Source of the DNA: Planobispora longispora
GTDB lineage: Bacteria > Actinomycetota > Actinomycetes > Streptosporangiales > Streptosporangiaceae
Direction: 5' to 3'
NCBI RefSeq assembly: GCF_016863135.1
Contig: NZ_BOOH01000021.1
Location: forward strand, 124,001-188,000
Length of the DNA stretch: 64,000 nt
The notes beneath the pieces were generated by a model. It had not been told where the DNA came from. It made no database searches and saw only the letters and a program-made list of their open reading frames with translations. Positions within the stretch are counted from its first letter, which is position 1. Every line of letters begins with the position of its first letter. Shown piece by piece: positions 42,239 to 51,471 of this stretch. A program made the translations under genes and the position numbers.

Positions 42239-43242
42239 CGTGCCGCTTTCTTCGCAGGGGGGGCGTCGTAGATTCCCATGATCTTCCAGACTCTGCGCTG
42301 GAGCGCGTTCATCATGCCCAGTTCGGCGCAGAGCTCCCGGGTCTTGCTCACCGAGTCGCGGATCTGCGCGGCGGCCTCGGGATTTTCGGTGTAGACGTCC
42401 TTGACCACCTGCTCCGGGATGCGGAACGCCCTGATCATGGACCCGGGGGGCGAGAGCATGATCCGGGCCATGATGCCCAGGATGACCGGCGAGATGATCC
42501 CCAGCGTGAAGCGGCGGTAGCGCGGCATGCGCGGGACCCGGCGGCGCAGGTAGTGCCGGGCGAAGGAGATGTGCCTGGCCTCCTCCGCGATGTGGATGCG
42601 CATGATGGTCTCTTCGAGCGGGTGCTTGATCTGACCCTCCTTGAGGGTCTTGCGCTGCACGTGGTCGATCGGGTCCTCGCCGCCGAGCACGAAGATGAAG
42701 AACAGCTCGGTGGAGATCAGCGGGATCCACGGGGTGATCTGGGCGAGCAGGCTGAGCGGCCCGGGCATGCCCTTGATCGGGAGCTTCGTGCGGTTCACGA
42801 ACTCCTGGAACATCATCCCGTGATGTCCCTCTTCGATGGTCTCGTGGTAGACGTAGCGGAACTCGGGGGTGCCGTTCGGCAGCCGGTAGGCGTAGTTGAG
42901 CAGGCCGCGCTTGAGCAGGTTCTCGAACTGCAGGCCGATCTTCATGGCGGTCGCCACCCGCCACAGCCCGATCTTGGCCCGGACCGCGGGGGGCTGGGCC
43001 CGGTACCACGGATGGCCGCCCAGCTTGTCGACCCCGGGCAGCTCCCAGCGCGGGTCGTCCTGGCGGACCTGGAAGTCCGGGTCGTCCCAGGGGATGTCGA
43101 CGTAGGGCTCCCAGTGCTTGTCGACCGAGGCCTTGGAGAGACGCTCGATGACCGCCTCGTAGGCGCGCTTCTCCACGACCTGCTGGTCGTTCTCTCTGTT
43201 CGCTGTGGTGCTCGGAGCGGGTGTCATCGGTGCAACTCCCAT
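42235..43242 (-). CDS. AurF-like diiron oxygenase
   Basis: 335 residues. The seven ligands expected for the AurF/CmlI diiron family can be placed: Glu107 (FENLLKRG), Glu137 or Glu138 with His141 (ETIEEGHHGMMF), Glu179 (STELFFIF), and His217, Glu221, His224 (HIAEEARHISFARH). The spacing of the last three (+4, +7) equals that of AurF. Such enzymes are N-oxygenases or hydroxylases using O2; the hydrophobic middle may contact membrane or lipid. The following SDR gene overlaps it by four bases. The natural substrate is not shown; aryl-amine N-oxygenation is known for AurF, but many relatives are untested. Confidence 0.85.
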   Translation of the reverse strand: MGVAPMTPAPSTTANRENDQQVVEKRAYEAVIERLSKASVDKHWEPYVDIPWDDPDFQVRQDDPRWELPGVDKLGGHPWYRAQPPAVRAKIGLWRVATAMKIGLQFENLLKRGLLNYAYRLPNGTPEFRYVYHETIEEGHHGMMFQEFVNRTKLPIKGMPGPLSLLAQITPWIPLISTELFFIFVLGGEDPIDHVQRKTLKEGQIKHPLEETIMRIHIAEEARHISFARHYLRRRVPRMPRYRRFTLGIISPVILGIMARIMLSPPGSMIRAFRIPEQVVKDVYTENPEAAAQIRDSVSKTRELCAELGMMNALQRRVWKIMGIYDAPPAKKAAR

Positions 43243-43487
43243 CGGATGTCCTGCTCCTTAATTGTACGGAGAATCCAATAGAGCGGGAAGTCCCCCGGAG
43301 GATGTGAGGTGTCTCACGTCCGTCCTCCGCGCGGGCCCCTACGATCCGTAGGACGTCTCGTGGGGTCCGAGTTGGGGATGAAGCTGCCTCATGCCGGAGG
43401 GACGTCCTTAACTCAGGGTTGTAATCAGTCCACTCCCGGGCTTGCGGAGCAGCGCTCGCTCGCTCACGGTGATGCGACGCTTCCCTT

Positions 43488-44387
43488 GTGACAGCAGTGA
43501 CCGCTCCCCGACCCCTGGTGGGAGCCGTGCTTCTGTTGTTCGTCAGCGCCGCCTGGGGGTCGGCCTTCCCGCTGATGAAAGACCTGATCGGCCGCATTCC
43601 CGTGGCCGACCTGCTCGCGGAGCGATACGGGGTGGCGACGCTGGTGCTGTTCGCGCTGCATCCGCGCTGCCTGCGCGGGCTGCCGGAGAGAACCTGGATC
43701 ACCGGCATCCTGCTCGGTCTGCTGTTCGGGGTGGGGCAGACCGCCCAGGCGGTGGCGCTGCACGACCTGCCGTCGCCGGTCTCGGGGTTCACCGTCGGGT
43801 CCTACGTGGTGATCACACCGGTCCTCGGGCTGGTCCTGCTGGGGGCCAGGCTCTCGGGCCGGACCTGGACGGCGGTCGCCCTGGCGACGGCCGCGATGAC
43901 GGTCTTCACCCTCCTGCGCGGGGGCGGGGACGCCGACGTCTCCCTGCCGGCGCTGGCCGTCACCCTGCTGTCGGCGATCCTGTACTCCGCCCACACCCTG
44001 GTGCTGGGCGCCTTCGAGCGGGCCCGGCAGGACGCCTACGCGGTCGCGGTGATCCAGCTCGGCGTCATCGCCCTCATGACGGGCATCCTCGCCGTCCCGG
44101 ACGGCCTCACCCTCCCCTCGTCCCCCGCCGACTGGGCGATCCTCGCCCACCTGTCGATCGTGGCCTGCGCCCTGGGCTTCCTGGCCCGCTCCTTCGGACA
44201 GGCCCACGTCCCCCCGGCGCCCGCGGCGGTGATCCTGTCGGCCCAGCCGCTCTGGGTGACCGCCCTGGCCGCCGTCGTGTACGGCGAGCCGCTCACCTGG
44301 GCCGTCCTGCTCGGGGGAGGGCTGATCGCGACGGCGATGCTCCTGGCCGTGCTACCCGGCCGCCGCCCGGCCCGGGGAGTGCCCTGA
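43488..44387 (+). CDS. EamA/DMT-family transporter
   Basis: 299 residues from a GTG (another GTG lies three codons on). Ten TM helices in two five-helix EamA repeats are expected: the first repeat starts LVGAVLLLFVSAAWGSAFPLMK, the second near VTLLSAILYSAHTLVLGAF and ends with the usual VILSAQPLWVTALAAVVYGEPL. Members export metabolites or amino acids; the substrate is unknown. It has no obvious Shine-Dalgarno. The 3' end overlaps the convergent histidine kinase gene by 36 bases, so the two may interfere in expression. Confidence 0.9.
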   Translation: MTAVTAPRPLVGAVLLLFVSAAWGSAFPLMKDLIGRIPVADLLAERYGVATLVLFALHPRCLRGLPERTWITGILLGLLFGVGQTAQAVALHDLPSPVSGFTVGSYVVITPVLGLVLLGARLSGRTWTAVALATAAMTVFTLLRGGGDADVSLPALAVTLLSAILYSAHTLVLGAFERARQDAYAVAVIQLGVIALMTGILAVPDGLTLPSSPADWAILAHLSIVACALGFLARSFGQAHVPPAPAAVILSAQPLWVTALAAVVYGEPLTWAVLLGGGLIATAMLLAVLPGRRPARGVP

Positions 44388-45467
44388 CGGGCGGCCGGGG
44401 TCGCTGGCCCTGCGGGCCAGCGGAATGCGCAGCACGAAGCGCGCACCCCGGGAGCTGTCCTCCACGACCAGGCTCCCGCCGTGGGTCTGGGCGATCTCCC
44501 TGGCGATGGGCAGGCCCAGCCCGGTGCCCCCGGCGTCCCGGGCCCGTGCGGCGTCCAGCCGGGTGAACCGGGCGAAGACCACCTCCCGCTGGGCGGGGGC
44601 GATCCCGGCCCCGTCGTCCAGCACCTCCAGCACGGCTTTGCCCTCGTGGGCCGAGACGGTGACCATGATGGCGGAGGTCGCGTGCCGCTCGGCGTTGTCC
44701 ATCAGGTTGGTCAGCAGCCGGGCCAGCTGGAGCGGGTCGCCGGCCACCGTCACGCTGGGCTCCAGCCTCCGGACCACCTCGACCCGGCGCTCGCGGCGGT
44801 CCAGCTCGTCGGCGACCATCCGGCCCAGGTCGATCCGCTCCCGGGCGGAGGGCGCGGCGGCGTCGAGCTTGGCGAGCGTCAGCAGGTCGGCCACGATCGC
44901 CTGGAGCCGGTCCAGGCTGGCGAGCATGGCCTGCGCCTTGGGCCCCCAGTCGACGTCCTCGGGATAGTGCAGCGCCTCCTCGACCTGGGCGCGCATGGCG
45001 GTCAGCGGGCTGCGCAGGTCGTGGGAGGCGTCGGAGGCGAACCTGCGCTGCCGCTCCACCGCCTTCTCCAGGCGGTCCAGGGCCTGGTTGATCGTCTGGG
45101 CCAGCTCCCTGATCTCGTCGTGGGCATCCGGCACCGGCACCCGGCGGCCGAGGTCGGTCGAGGTGATCTCCGCGAGCTCGCTCGTGATCGAGTTCACCGG
45201 GCCCAGCGCGCCGGTCACCGTACGGTAGGCGCTGATGCCGGAGAAGGCCACGCCCAGCGCGGAGGTGCCCACCAGGAAGGCGAACAGCCCGGGGTGGACG
45301 TACCAGGGGATCGGCTCGCCGGGATAGTAGGCGTCCGCGAGGTCGTGCAGGAAGTACAGCGCCACCGCCGTGACGGCGGTGTCGGACAGGGCGGCCGTGG
45401 TGACGGCGATCAGCGTGAGCCGGGTCCGGACAGACCACGAGCGCCGTACGGGCACGCCGATCTTCAC
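44352..45467 (-). CDS. orphan sensor histidine kinase
   Basis: 371 residues. TM1 (about 17-40) and TM2 (about 59-82) flank a very short extracytoplasmic loop, so the sensor is probably the membrane itself or a partner. HAMP (about 85-135) is followed by HisKA with His149 in SDASHDLRSPL, and the ATPase domain with NLMDNAERHA (N box), DDGAGIAPAQRE (G1) and GGTGLGLPIAREIAQTHGG (G2). No response regulator is adjacent, in contrast to the pair near 3 kb, so it is an orphan or its partner is remote. It overlaps the EamA gene convergently. Confidence 0.92.
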   Translation of the reverse strand: MKIGVPVRRSWSVRTRLTLIAVTTAALSDTAVTAVALYFLHDLADAYYPGEPIPWYVHPGLFAFLVGTSALGVAFSGISAYRTVTGALGPVNSITSELAEITSTDLGRRVPVPDAHDEIRELAQTINQALDRLEKAVERQRRFASDASHDLRSPLTAMRAQVEEALHYPEDVDWGPKAQAMLASLDRLQAIVADLLTLAKLDAAAPSARERIDLGRMVADELDRRERRVEVVRRLEPSVTVAGDPLQLARLLTNLMDNAERHATSAIMVTVSAHEGKAVLEVLDDGAGIAPAQREVVFARFTRLDAARARDAGGTGLGLPIAREIAQTHGGSLVVEDSSRGARFVLRIPLARRASDPGRPSGHSPGRAAAG

Positions 45468-45702
45468 CCCCCGGATTGGAGCCTGCCCGCGGATCCCGCG
45501 GAACCCCGACGCGCGACGGGACTTCGCGGGCGGGATCCCGCGTGCACGCTCTCAGACGATCGCATCAGGCAGATTGATTGCCTTTTCCTGGCGATACATG
45601 GCCAAGTGAGGGCAAAGATCGCATCCGCTTCTCGTGTAGAGCGATGCTCTGTACGGCTGATCGCCCGCTGGTTAGAGTAAGTGAGCACTGATTGGAGCGG
45701 GC

Positions 45703-46944
45703 ATGGATCTTGACGAGTACCGCCGCGGGGCCAGGTCCTGGCTGGCGGAGAACGCCCCGGACACCAGGGCCGAGGGCGCACCCGACGCGGGCGGCGTGGC
45801 CGCCGCGAAGGAATTCATGGTGAAGCTGTACGACGCGGGCTACTCCGGCATCACCTGGCCCCGCGAGTGGGGAGGGCAGGGCCTGACCCAGGCCGAGGAC
45901 CGCGCCTTCGCCGCCGAGGCCCAGGACTTCGCCCTGCCGACCTACGTGTTCTCCATCGGCCTGGGCATGTGCGGGCCCACCCTGGTCGACCTGGGCACCG
46001 ACGAGCAACGGCGGCGCTACATCCGGCCGCTGCTGCGCGGGGAGGAGATCTGGTGCCAGCTCTTCTCCGAGCCCGGCGCCGGCAGCGACGTCGCGGCGCT
46101 GCAGACCCGGGCGGTCCCCACCGACGGCGGCTGGGTGGTCGACGGCCAGAAGGTCTGGACCTCCGTCGCCCACCACGCCGACCTGGGACTGCTGCTGGCC
46201 CGTACCGACGTGGACGTGCCCAAGCACAAGGGGCTGACCATGTTCATCGTGGACATGCACGCCCCCGGCGTCACGGTCCGGCCGCTGCGGGACATGAGCG
46301 GCCGCGCCCACTTCAACGAGATCTTCTTCGACGGCGTGCACATCCCGGCGGAGAACGTGGTCGGCAAGGTCGGCGACGGCTGGAGCTGCGCGGTCACGAC
46401 CCTGCTGCACGAGCGCCTGTCGATCTCCAGCGGCGTCGGCATGGGCGGGCAGAAGGACAACCCGGCCGCCTTCGAGGCGCTGCGCGCCGCCCACGCCGGC
46501 CCGGGCGGCGCCACCGACCCCCTGGTCAGGGACCAGCTCGTCGAGCTCTACGTGCGCTCGCGCGCGCTCGCCCTGTTCAACCAGCGGCTCGCCCAGGAGA
46601 CCAAGGCGGGGATCTTCCCCGGGGCCCGGGGCAGCGCGGCCAAGCTGCTGCTGGCCGAGCTGACCCTCTTCCAGGCCGACCTGGCCACCTCGCTGGCCGG
46701 GCCGGAGGCCGTGGCCTACCCGGGTGAGGGCGACGGCGGCGAGAGCGCGGGCGTCCGGCTGGCCAACACGATCGCGATGGCCCCCGGGATGGCCCTGGGC
46801 GGCGGGACCAACGAGATCATGCGCAACATCGTCGGCGAGCGGGTGCTGAACCTCCCGCCCGAGCCGCGGACCGACAAGAACGTGCCGTTCAAGGATTTGA
46901 GGACGAGCGGGGACGCCTCCGCCGCGGACGGGAGGCTCGCATGA
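45703..46944 (+). CDS. acyl-CoA dehydrogenase, first subunit
   Basis: 413 residues, with TTGGAGCG before the ATG. The signature is CQLFSEPGAGSDVAALQTRAV and the C-terminal part reads MALGGGTNEIMRNIVGERVLNLPPEPR. Glu is missing from the usual catalytic loop there (GGGTNE), while LLHERLSISSG could place another Glu. It is followed by a second, smaller acyl-CoA dehydrogenase gene with an ATGA overlap, the arrangement of the actinobacterial FadE26/27 (ChsE4-ChsE5) and FadE28/29 pairs, which form alpha2-beta2 heterotetramers with shared active sites. It probably oxidises a steroid side chain or other bulky acyl-CoA. Confidence 0.92.
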   Translation: MDLDEYRRGARSWLAENAPDTRAEGAPDAGGVAAAKEFMVKLYDAGYSGITWPREWGGQGLTQAEDRAFAAEAQDFALPTYVFSIGLGMCGPTLVDLGTDEQRRRYIRPLLRGEEIWCQLFSEPGAGSDVAALQTRAVPTDGGWVVDGQKVWTSVAHHADLGLLLARTDVDVPKHKGLTMFIVDMHAPGVTVRPLRDMSGRAHFNEIFFDGVHIPAENVVGKVGDGWSCAVTTLLHERLSISSGVGMGGQKDNPAAFEALRAAHAGPGGATDPLVRDQLVELYVRSRALALFNQRLAQETKAGIFPGARGSAAKLLLAELTLFQADLATSLAGPEAVAYPGEGDGGESAGVRLANTIAMAPGMALGGGTNEIMRNIVGERVLNLPPEPRTDKNVPFKDLRTSGDASAADGRLA

Positions 46945-48008
46945 AGCTCGTTCTCACCCAGGAGCAGCGGGAGCTGCGCGAGGCCGTCCGCGGCTTCCTC
47001 GCCACGGCCTCGCCGCTGTCCGCCGTACGGACCGCGATGGACTCCGAGACCGGCCACGACCCGGCCGTCTACCGGAGGCTGGCCGGAGAGCTCGGGCTCA
47101 CCGGCCTGATCGTCCCCGAGGAGTACGGCGGCGCCGGCGCCGGACACGCCGAACTCGCCGTGGTCCTGGAGGAGACCGGGGCGGCGCTGCTGCCGGGGCC
47201 GTTCCTGGCCACCACGGCCGCCGCCGTCGCGCTCACCCAGGCCCGCACGCCGGACAAGGAACTGCTCTCCGGCATCGCCGAGGGACGCCTGAACGCCGTC
47301 TACGTCCCGGCGTCCGGCGTCGGCGTCGACGCCGCGGGCGGGGACGGCCGGGCCGTGCTGCGCGGGACCGCTCCCCAGGTGATCAACGGCATGGACGCCG
47401 ACGTGCTGCTGGTCGAGACCGCGGACGGGGCGCTGGTGGCGGTGGAGTCCGCCGCCGAGGGCGTCACCCGGCGGGCGCTCACCACGCTCGACCCCACCCG
47501 CCGCCAGGCCGGGGTGACCTTCGACGGCGCCGCGGGCCGGGTGATCTCGGAGGGCGACGAGAACGGTCTGGCCCGCACCCGGGACCTGCTGGCGGTGGCG
47601 GTGGCGGCCGAGCAGCTCGGCGTGCTCCGGGCCGCGCTGGACGCGATCGTCGCCTACAGCAAGGTCCGGGTGGCCTTCAACCGGCTCATCGGCTCCTACC
47701 AGGGGGTCAAGCACAAACTCGCCGACATGCACTGCAAGCTGGAGCAGGCCGAGTCGATCGTCCGGCACGCGGCCTGGGCCGCCGACGAGGCCCCCGCAGA
47801 GCTGCCCGCGGCCGCCGCGCTCGCCCAGGTCTACCTGGGCCGGGCCTGCTTCGAGGTGGCCCGCGACAGCCTCCTGCTGCACGGCGGCATCGGCTTCACC
47901 TGGGAACACGACGCCCACCTGTACTACAAGCGGGCCAAGGCCGACGAGGTCCTCCTCGGGCCGCCGCGGACGCACCGGGCCCGCCTCGCCGACCTGCTGG
48001 AGCTGTGA
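46941..48008 (+). CDS. acyl-CoA dehydrogenase, second subunit
   Basis: 355 residues, shorter than self-sufficient enzymes; the ATG overlaps the stop of the first subunit. The N-terminal domain (LVLTQEQRELREAVRGFL, LIVPEEYGGAGAGHAELAVV) and the C-terminal LLHGGIGFTWEHDAHLYYKRAKADE are recognisable, but the middle beta domain is reduced: the EPxGGSD FAD/acyl signature is absent. This matches the partner subunits of the heteromeric FadE pairs. The full enzyme probably needs both gene products. An acyl-CoA synthetase gene follows. Confidence 0.9.
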   Translation: MKLVLTQEQRELREAVRGFLATASPLSAVRTAMDSETGHDPAVYRRLAGELGLTGLIVPEEYGGAGAGHAELAVVLEETGAALLPGPFLATTAAAVALTQARTPDKELLSGIAEGRLNAVYVPASGVGVDAAGGDGRAVLRGTAPQVINGMDADVLLVETADGALVAVESAAEGVTRRALTTLDPTRRQAGVTFDGAAGRVISEGDENGLARTRDLLAVAVAAEQLGVLRAALDAIVAYSKVRVAFNRLIGSYQGVKHKLADMHCKLEQAESIVRHAAWAADEAPAELPAAAALAQVYLGRACFEVARDSLLLHGGIGFTWEHDAHLYYKRAKADEVLLGPPRTHRARLADLLEL

Positions 48009-48022
48009 GAGGAGAAGAACGC

Positions 48023-49519
48023 ATGGCCGACATCAGCGGGCTGCCAGGCTTCTACCGGATCGCACAGGCCGACCCGGACCGCCGGGCGGTGATCGACACC
48101 GACGGGACGGTGACGACGTACGGCGAGCTGCTCGCCCGAGTGAACCGGGTCTCGCACGGGTTGCGGGCCCGGGGCCTGAAGAGGGGCGACGCGGTCGCGG
48201 GCGTGCTGCCCAACGGGATCGACGCGGTGACCATGCTGATGGCCACCGGGCAGATCGGGCTGTACTACGTGCCGATCAACTGGCACCTGACCGAGAGGGA
48301 GATCGACTACATCGTCGGCGACAGCGGGGCCCGGCTGACGGTCACCCCGGAGTCGGGCGGGGCCGCCGCCCTGGCCGAGGGGCAGCCGGAGACCGAGCCC
48401 GGCGACCGGACGTCCGGCGCCGTCATGTGGTACACCTCGGGCACCACCGGCTTCCCCAAGGGGGTGCGCCGTCCGCTGTCGGACACCGAGCCGGAGGCGA
48501 CGATCCCGCTCTACACCTGGTTCCTCGGCGAGGTGTGCGACCTGAAGCCCGGTGACGAGATCCACCTGATCACCTCGCCGATGTACCACTCCTCCCCGTG
48601 CGCGCACACCATCTTCGCCCTGCACCTGGGGCACACGCTGGTGATCGCGCCGAAGTTCGAGCCGGAGACGGTCCTGGAGCTGATCGCGCGCCACCGGGTC
48701 ACCAACGCCATGATGGTGCCGACCATGTTCCACCGGATGTTGCGGCTCCCGCCCGAGGTGCGCGAGCGCCACGACGTGTCGTCGCTCCGGCAGGTGATCC
48801 ACACCGCCGCCGCCTGCCCGGTGGCGGTCAAGCAGGGGATCATGGACTGGTGGGGCCCGGTCCTGTACGAGTACTACGGTTCCACCGAGTCGGCCATCGC
48901 CTTCGCCGTCAAACCGCGGGAGTGGCTGGAGCGCCCCGGCACCGTCGGCCGTCCGGCCCCGACCTTCGAGGTCAGGATCCTCGACGAGAGCGGTATGGAA
49001 CTGCCGCCCGGCGAGCCCGGCATGATCTTCGTCAAGTCGGGCATCGGCGGCTTCGAATACCACAAGGACCCGGCCAAGACGGCGGCCAGCATGCGAGGGG
49101 AGTGGTATACCCCGGGGGACATCGGCTATCTCGACAAGGACGGCTACCTGTTCCTGTGCGACCGCCGCACCGACCTGATCATCTCCGGCGGGGTGAACAT
49201 CTACCCCGCCGAGATCGAGGCGGCGCTGCTGGAGCACCCGGCGGTGGCGGACGTGGCGGTGATCGGGGTCCCCGACCCCGAGTGGGGCCACACCGTGGTC
49301 GCGCTCATCCAGGCCGCCCCCGGTCCCCGGCCGTCGGCCGGGGAACTGCTGGAGCACCTCCAGCCGCGCATCGCCCACTTCAAGCACCCCCGGGTGATCG
49401 AGTTCCGGGACGAGCTGCCCCGCACCCCCACCGGGAAGCTCTCCCGCTCCAAGGTCCGCGAGACCTATCTGTCGGAAAAGTCGGAAAAGTCGGAAAAGGA
49501 GAGTCTCACGACTGACTGA
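48023..49519 (+). CDS. acyl-CoA synthetase (FadD-like)
   Basis: 498 residues from the ATG at 48023, preceded by GAGAGGAGAAG; a GTG at 48005 overlapping the previous stop is less good. The AMP-binding motif is MWYTSGTTGFPKG; further conserved segments are YYGSTES, TPGDIGYLDKDGYLFL and GVNIYPAEIEAALLEHP, with the C-terminal catalytic Lys in PRTPTGKLSRSKV. It activates a carboxylic acid to acyl-AMP and acyl-CoA, feeding the two dehydrogenase subunits encoded before it. GLYYVPINWHLTE resembles FadD4-type enzymes. The tail carries a 9-bp repeat giving SEKSEKSEKE. The 3' end overlaps the AraC gene convergently. Confidence 0.93.
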   Translation: MADISGLPGFYRIAQADPDRRAVIDTDGTVTTYGELLARVNRVSHGLRARGLKRGDAVAGVLPNGIDAVTMLMATGQIGLYYVPINWHLTEREIDYIVGDSGARLTVTPESGGAAALAEGQPETEPGDRTSGAVMWYTSGTTGFPKGVRRPLSDTEPEATIPLYTWFLGEVCDLKPGDEIHLITSPMYHSSPCAHTIFALHLGHTLVIAPKFEPETVLELIARHRVTNAMMVPTMFHRMLRLPPEVRERHDVSSLRQVIHTAAACPVAVKQGIMDWWGPVLYEYYGSTESAIAFAVKPREWLERPGTVGRPAPTFEVRILDESGMELPPGEPGMIFVKSGIGGFEYHKDPAKTAASMRGEWYTPGDIGYLDKDGYLFLCDRRTDLIISGGVNIYPAEIEAALLEHPAVADVAVIGVPDPEWGHTVVALIQAAPGPRPSAGELLEHLQPRIAHFKHPRVIEFRDELPRTPTGKLSRSKVRETYLSEKSEKSEKESLTTD

Positions 49520-50471
49520 CCGCCTCGGGCTCCTCGGCCCGCGCCTTCCTGCGGTGCTCCTGGGGACTGACCCCGCGCACCCGCTTGAAGGCGGTGCTGA
49601 GCGCGAAGGCGCTGCCGTACCCGACCCGCGCGGCCACGGCGCCGACCGTGGCGTCGGAGCCGCGCAGCAGGTCGGCGGCGAGCGTCAGCCGCCAGTCCGT
49701 CAGGTACGCCATGGGCGGCTCGCCGACCAGCTCGGTGAAGGAGCGGGCCAGCGCCGCCCGGGAGACGCCCACCTCGGCGGCGAGCCCGGCCACCGTCCAG
49801 GGACGGTCGGGGTGGGCGTGGAGCAACCGCAGCGCCCGCCCCACCACCGGGTCGCCGAGCGCGTGGTACCACGCCGGCGCCTCGGCCTCGGGACGGGAGA
49901 ACCAGGCCCGCAGCACGGCGATGAGCAGCAGGTCCAGCAGCCGGTCCAGGACGACCTCCTGGCCGGGCTCCTCCCTGACGATCTCCTGGCCGAGCAGCGG
50001 GACGAGCGGGCTGCCCAGGGAGTCGCCCGGCAGGACCAGCAGCGTGGGCAGCGCCCGCAGCAGCCGCCGGCTGATCTCGGAGTGCGGCTGGTAGGTGCCG
50101 ACGAGCATCACCATCGGGCCGTCCGGGTCGTTCCCCCAGGTCCGTACGCCCAGGGTCATCGCCTCGGACAGCTCCTCGCCCTCCGGGGTGGTGCAGCGCT
50201 GGCCGGGATGGACCACGACCTGCGGCGGGGTGGCCGGGTCGTCGGCGAACGTGCAGGGATCGGGGCCGCGGGTGATCGCGATGTCCCCGGGGCGGAGCCG
50301 TACCGCCCCGCCCCGGTCGGGGATCACCCACGCCTCGCCGCGCACCACGGCCGTCAGGGAGAGGGGGGCGCGGTCCTCGATCCGCACAGACCACGGGGGA
50401 GCCATCATCGCCCGCAGCAGGAACGCCTCCCGGGCCCGCGGCCCGTCCAGCAGCCCCGTCAGCGCGTCCAT
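49506..50471 (-). CDS. AraC-family regulator with cupin domain
   Basis: 321 residues from the ATG at 50471 (an in-frame start at 50504 is possible). The N-terminal cupin-like domain has VRIEDRAPLSLTAVVRGEAWVIP and LRPGDIAITRGPDP. The AraC DNA-binding domain is at the C-terminus: PWTVAGLAAEVGVSRAALARSF, then TDWRLTLAADLLR, VGAVAARVGYGSAFALSTAFKRVRGVSP. The gene is divergent from a NmrA-like oxidoreductase gene; AraC regulators of this cupin type frequently stand next to the oxidoreductase they control. The region between contains repeated CATGGA motifs. It converges on the fadD gene with a 14-base overlap. Confidence 0.93.
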   Translation of the reverse strand: MDALTGLLDGPRAREAFLLRAMMAPPWSVRIEDRAPLSLTAVVRGEAWVIPDRGGAVRLRPGDIAITRGPDPCTFADDPATPPQVVVHPGQRCTTPEGEELSEAMTLGVRTWGNDPDGPMVMLVGTYQPHSEISRRLLRALPTLLVLPGDSLGSPLVPLLGQEIVREEPGQEVVLDRLLDLLLIAVLRAWFSRPEAEAPAWYHALGDPVVGRALRLLHAHPDRPWTVAGLAAEVGVSRAALARSFTELVGEPPMAYLTDWRLTLAADLLRGSDATVGAVAARVGYGSAFALSTAFKRVRGVSPQEHRRKARAEEPEAVSQS

Positions 50472-50528
50472 CTCGTTCACCCCACACCCGGCCTGGACAA
50501 CCACCGGACAAGTCGTAGACGATAAAAC

Positions 50529-50601
50529 ATGGAATTGAGTATCTCAGCCATGGAGCGTCTCATGGAGATCGCGATTCACTGATTCCATGACGGATTCCAT
50601 G
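50529..50601. promoter_or_regulatory. repeated CATGGA/TCCATG motifs between divergent genes
   Basis: CATGGAAT (50529-50536) is inverted as ATTCCATG (50582-50589 and 50594-50601), and CCATGGAGCGTCTCATGG lies near 50548. GATTCCATG occurs twice 12 bases apart, the first containing the start codon of the oxidoreductase gene. These could be AraC-regulator sites. Confidence 0.5.
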
Positions 50602-51423
50602 GCAGAGAAGACAACTTTGATCATAGGCAGTACGGGCAAGACCGGAAGGCGGGTGGAGGCCAGGCTCCGGGAGCGCGGCCTGCCGGTGCGGGCCGGCTCC
50701 CGGTCCGCGACCCCGCCCTTCGACTGGGCCGACCCGGCCACCTGGGAGCCCGCGCTGCGGGGCGCGGGCGCGGCGTACGTGACCTACTACCCGGACCTGG
50801 CCGCGCCCGGGGCCTCCGACGCGATCCGCGCCCTGGCCGCGCTGGCGGTGGACAGCGGGGTCCGCAGGCTGGTCCTGCTGTCCGGACGGGGAGAACCGGA
50901 GGCGGCGGCCGCCGAGCGGGTGATCCAGGAGTCGGGCGCGGAGTGGACGATCGTCCGCGCGAGCTGGTTCTTCCAGAACTTCGACGAGGGCCACCTGCTG
51001 GAGCCGGTGCTCGGCGGCACGATCGCGCTCCCGGCCGGGGACGTCGCCGAGCCGTTCGTCGACGCCGAGGACATCGCGGATGTCGCGGCCGCGGCGCTCA
51101 CCGGGGACGGCCACGCCGGGCAGGTGTACGAGGTGACCGGCCCCCGGCTGCTGACCTTCGCCGAGGCGGCCGCCGAGATCTCCCGGGCGGCCGGGCGGGA
51201 GGTCCGCTACGTGCCGGTCTCCGCCGACGGCTACGCGAGCATGCTCATGGAGTACGGCGTGCCGGAGATGGAGGCGGAGGTGCTGGCCGGGATGTTCGCC
51301 GAGATCCTGGACGGGCGCAACGCCCACCTGGCCGACGGCGTCCGGCGCGCCCTGGGACGGGAGCCCCGCGACTTCGCCGGCTACGTGAGCGCCGTCGCGG
51401 CCACCGGCGTGTGGAAGGGCTGA
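50587..51423 (+). CDS. NmrA-like NAD(P)-binding oxidoreductase
   Basis: 278 residues. The cofactor loop is TTLIIGSTGKTGRRVEARL (GxTGxxG form), followed by SGVRRLVLLSGRG and VRASWFFQNFDEGHLLEPVL, typical of NmrA/ quinone-oxidoreductase-type atypical SDRs that have lost the Tyr-Lys pair. They sense or reduce using NAD(P)H. The start could be the ATG at 50587 or that at 50599; neither has a clear Shine-Dalgarno. It is divergent from the AraC gene, which probably controls it. Confidence 0.9.
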   Translation: MTDSMAEKTTLIIGSTGKTGRRVEARLRERGLPVRAGSRSATPPFDWADPATWEPALRGAGAAYVTYYPDLAAPGASDAIRALAALAVDSGVRRLVLLSGRGEPEAAAAERVIQESGAEWTIVRASWFFQNFDEGHLLEPVLGGTIALPAGDVAEPFVDAEDIADVAAAALTGDGHAGQVYEVTGPRLLTFAEAAAEISRAAGREVRYVPVSADGYASMLMEYGVPEMEAEVLAGMFAEILDGRNAHLADGVRRALGREPRDFAGYVSAVAATGVWKG

Positions 51424-51471
51424 TCGGACGGGCCTGCCCGGGGCCGGTCCCGCACCGATGCGGTTCCCCGA

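Noticed and set aside
45468-45702. KstR-type operator before the fadE operon
   Set aside because: No TNNAACNNGTTNNA-like palindrome was found; only a short AGAGC/GCTCT inverted repeat near 45638-45650.
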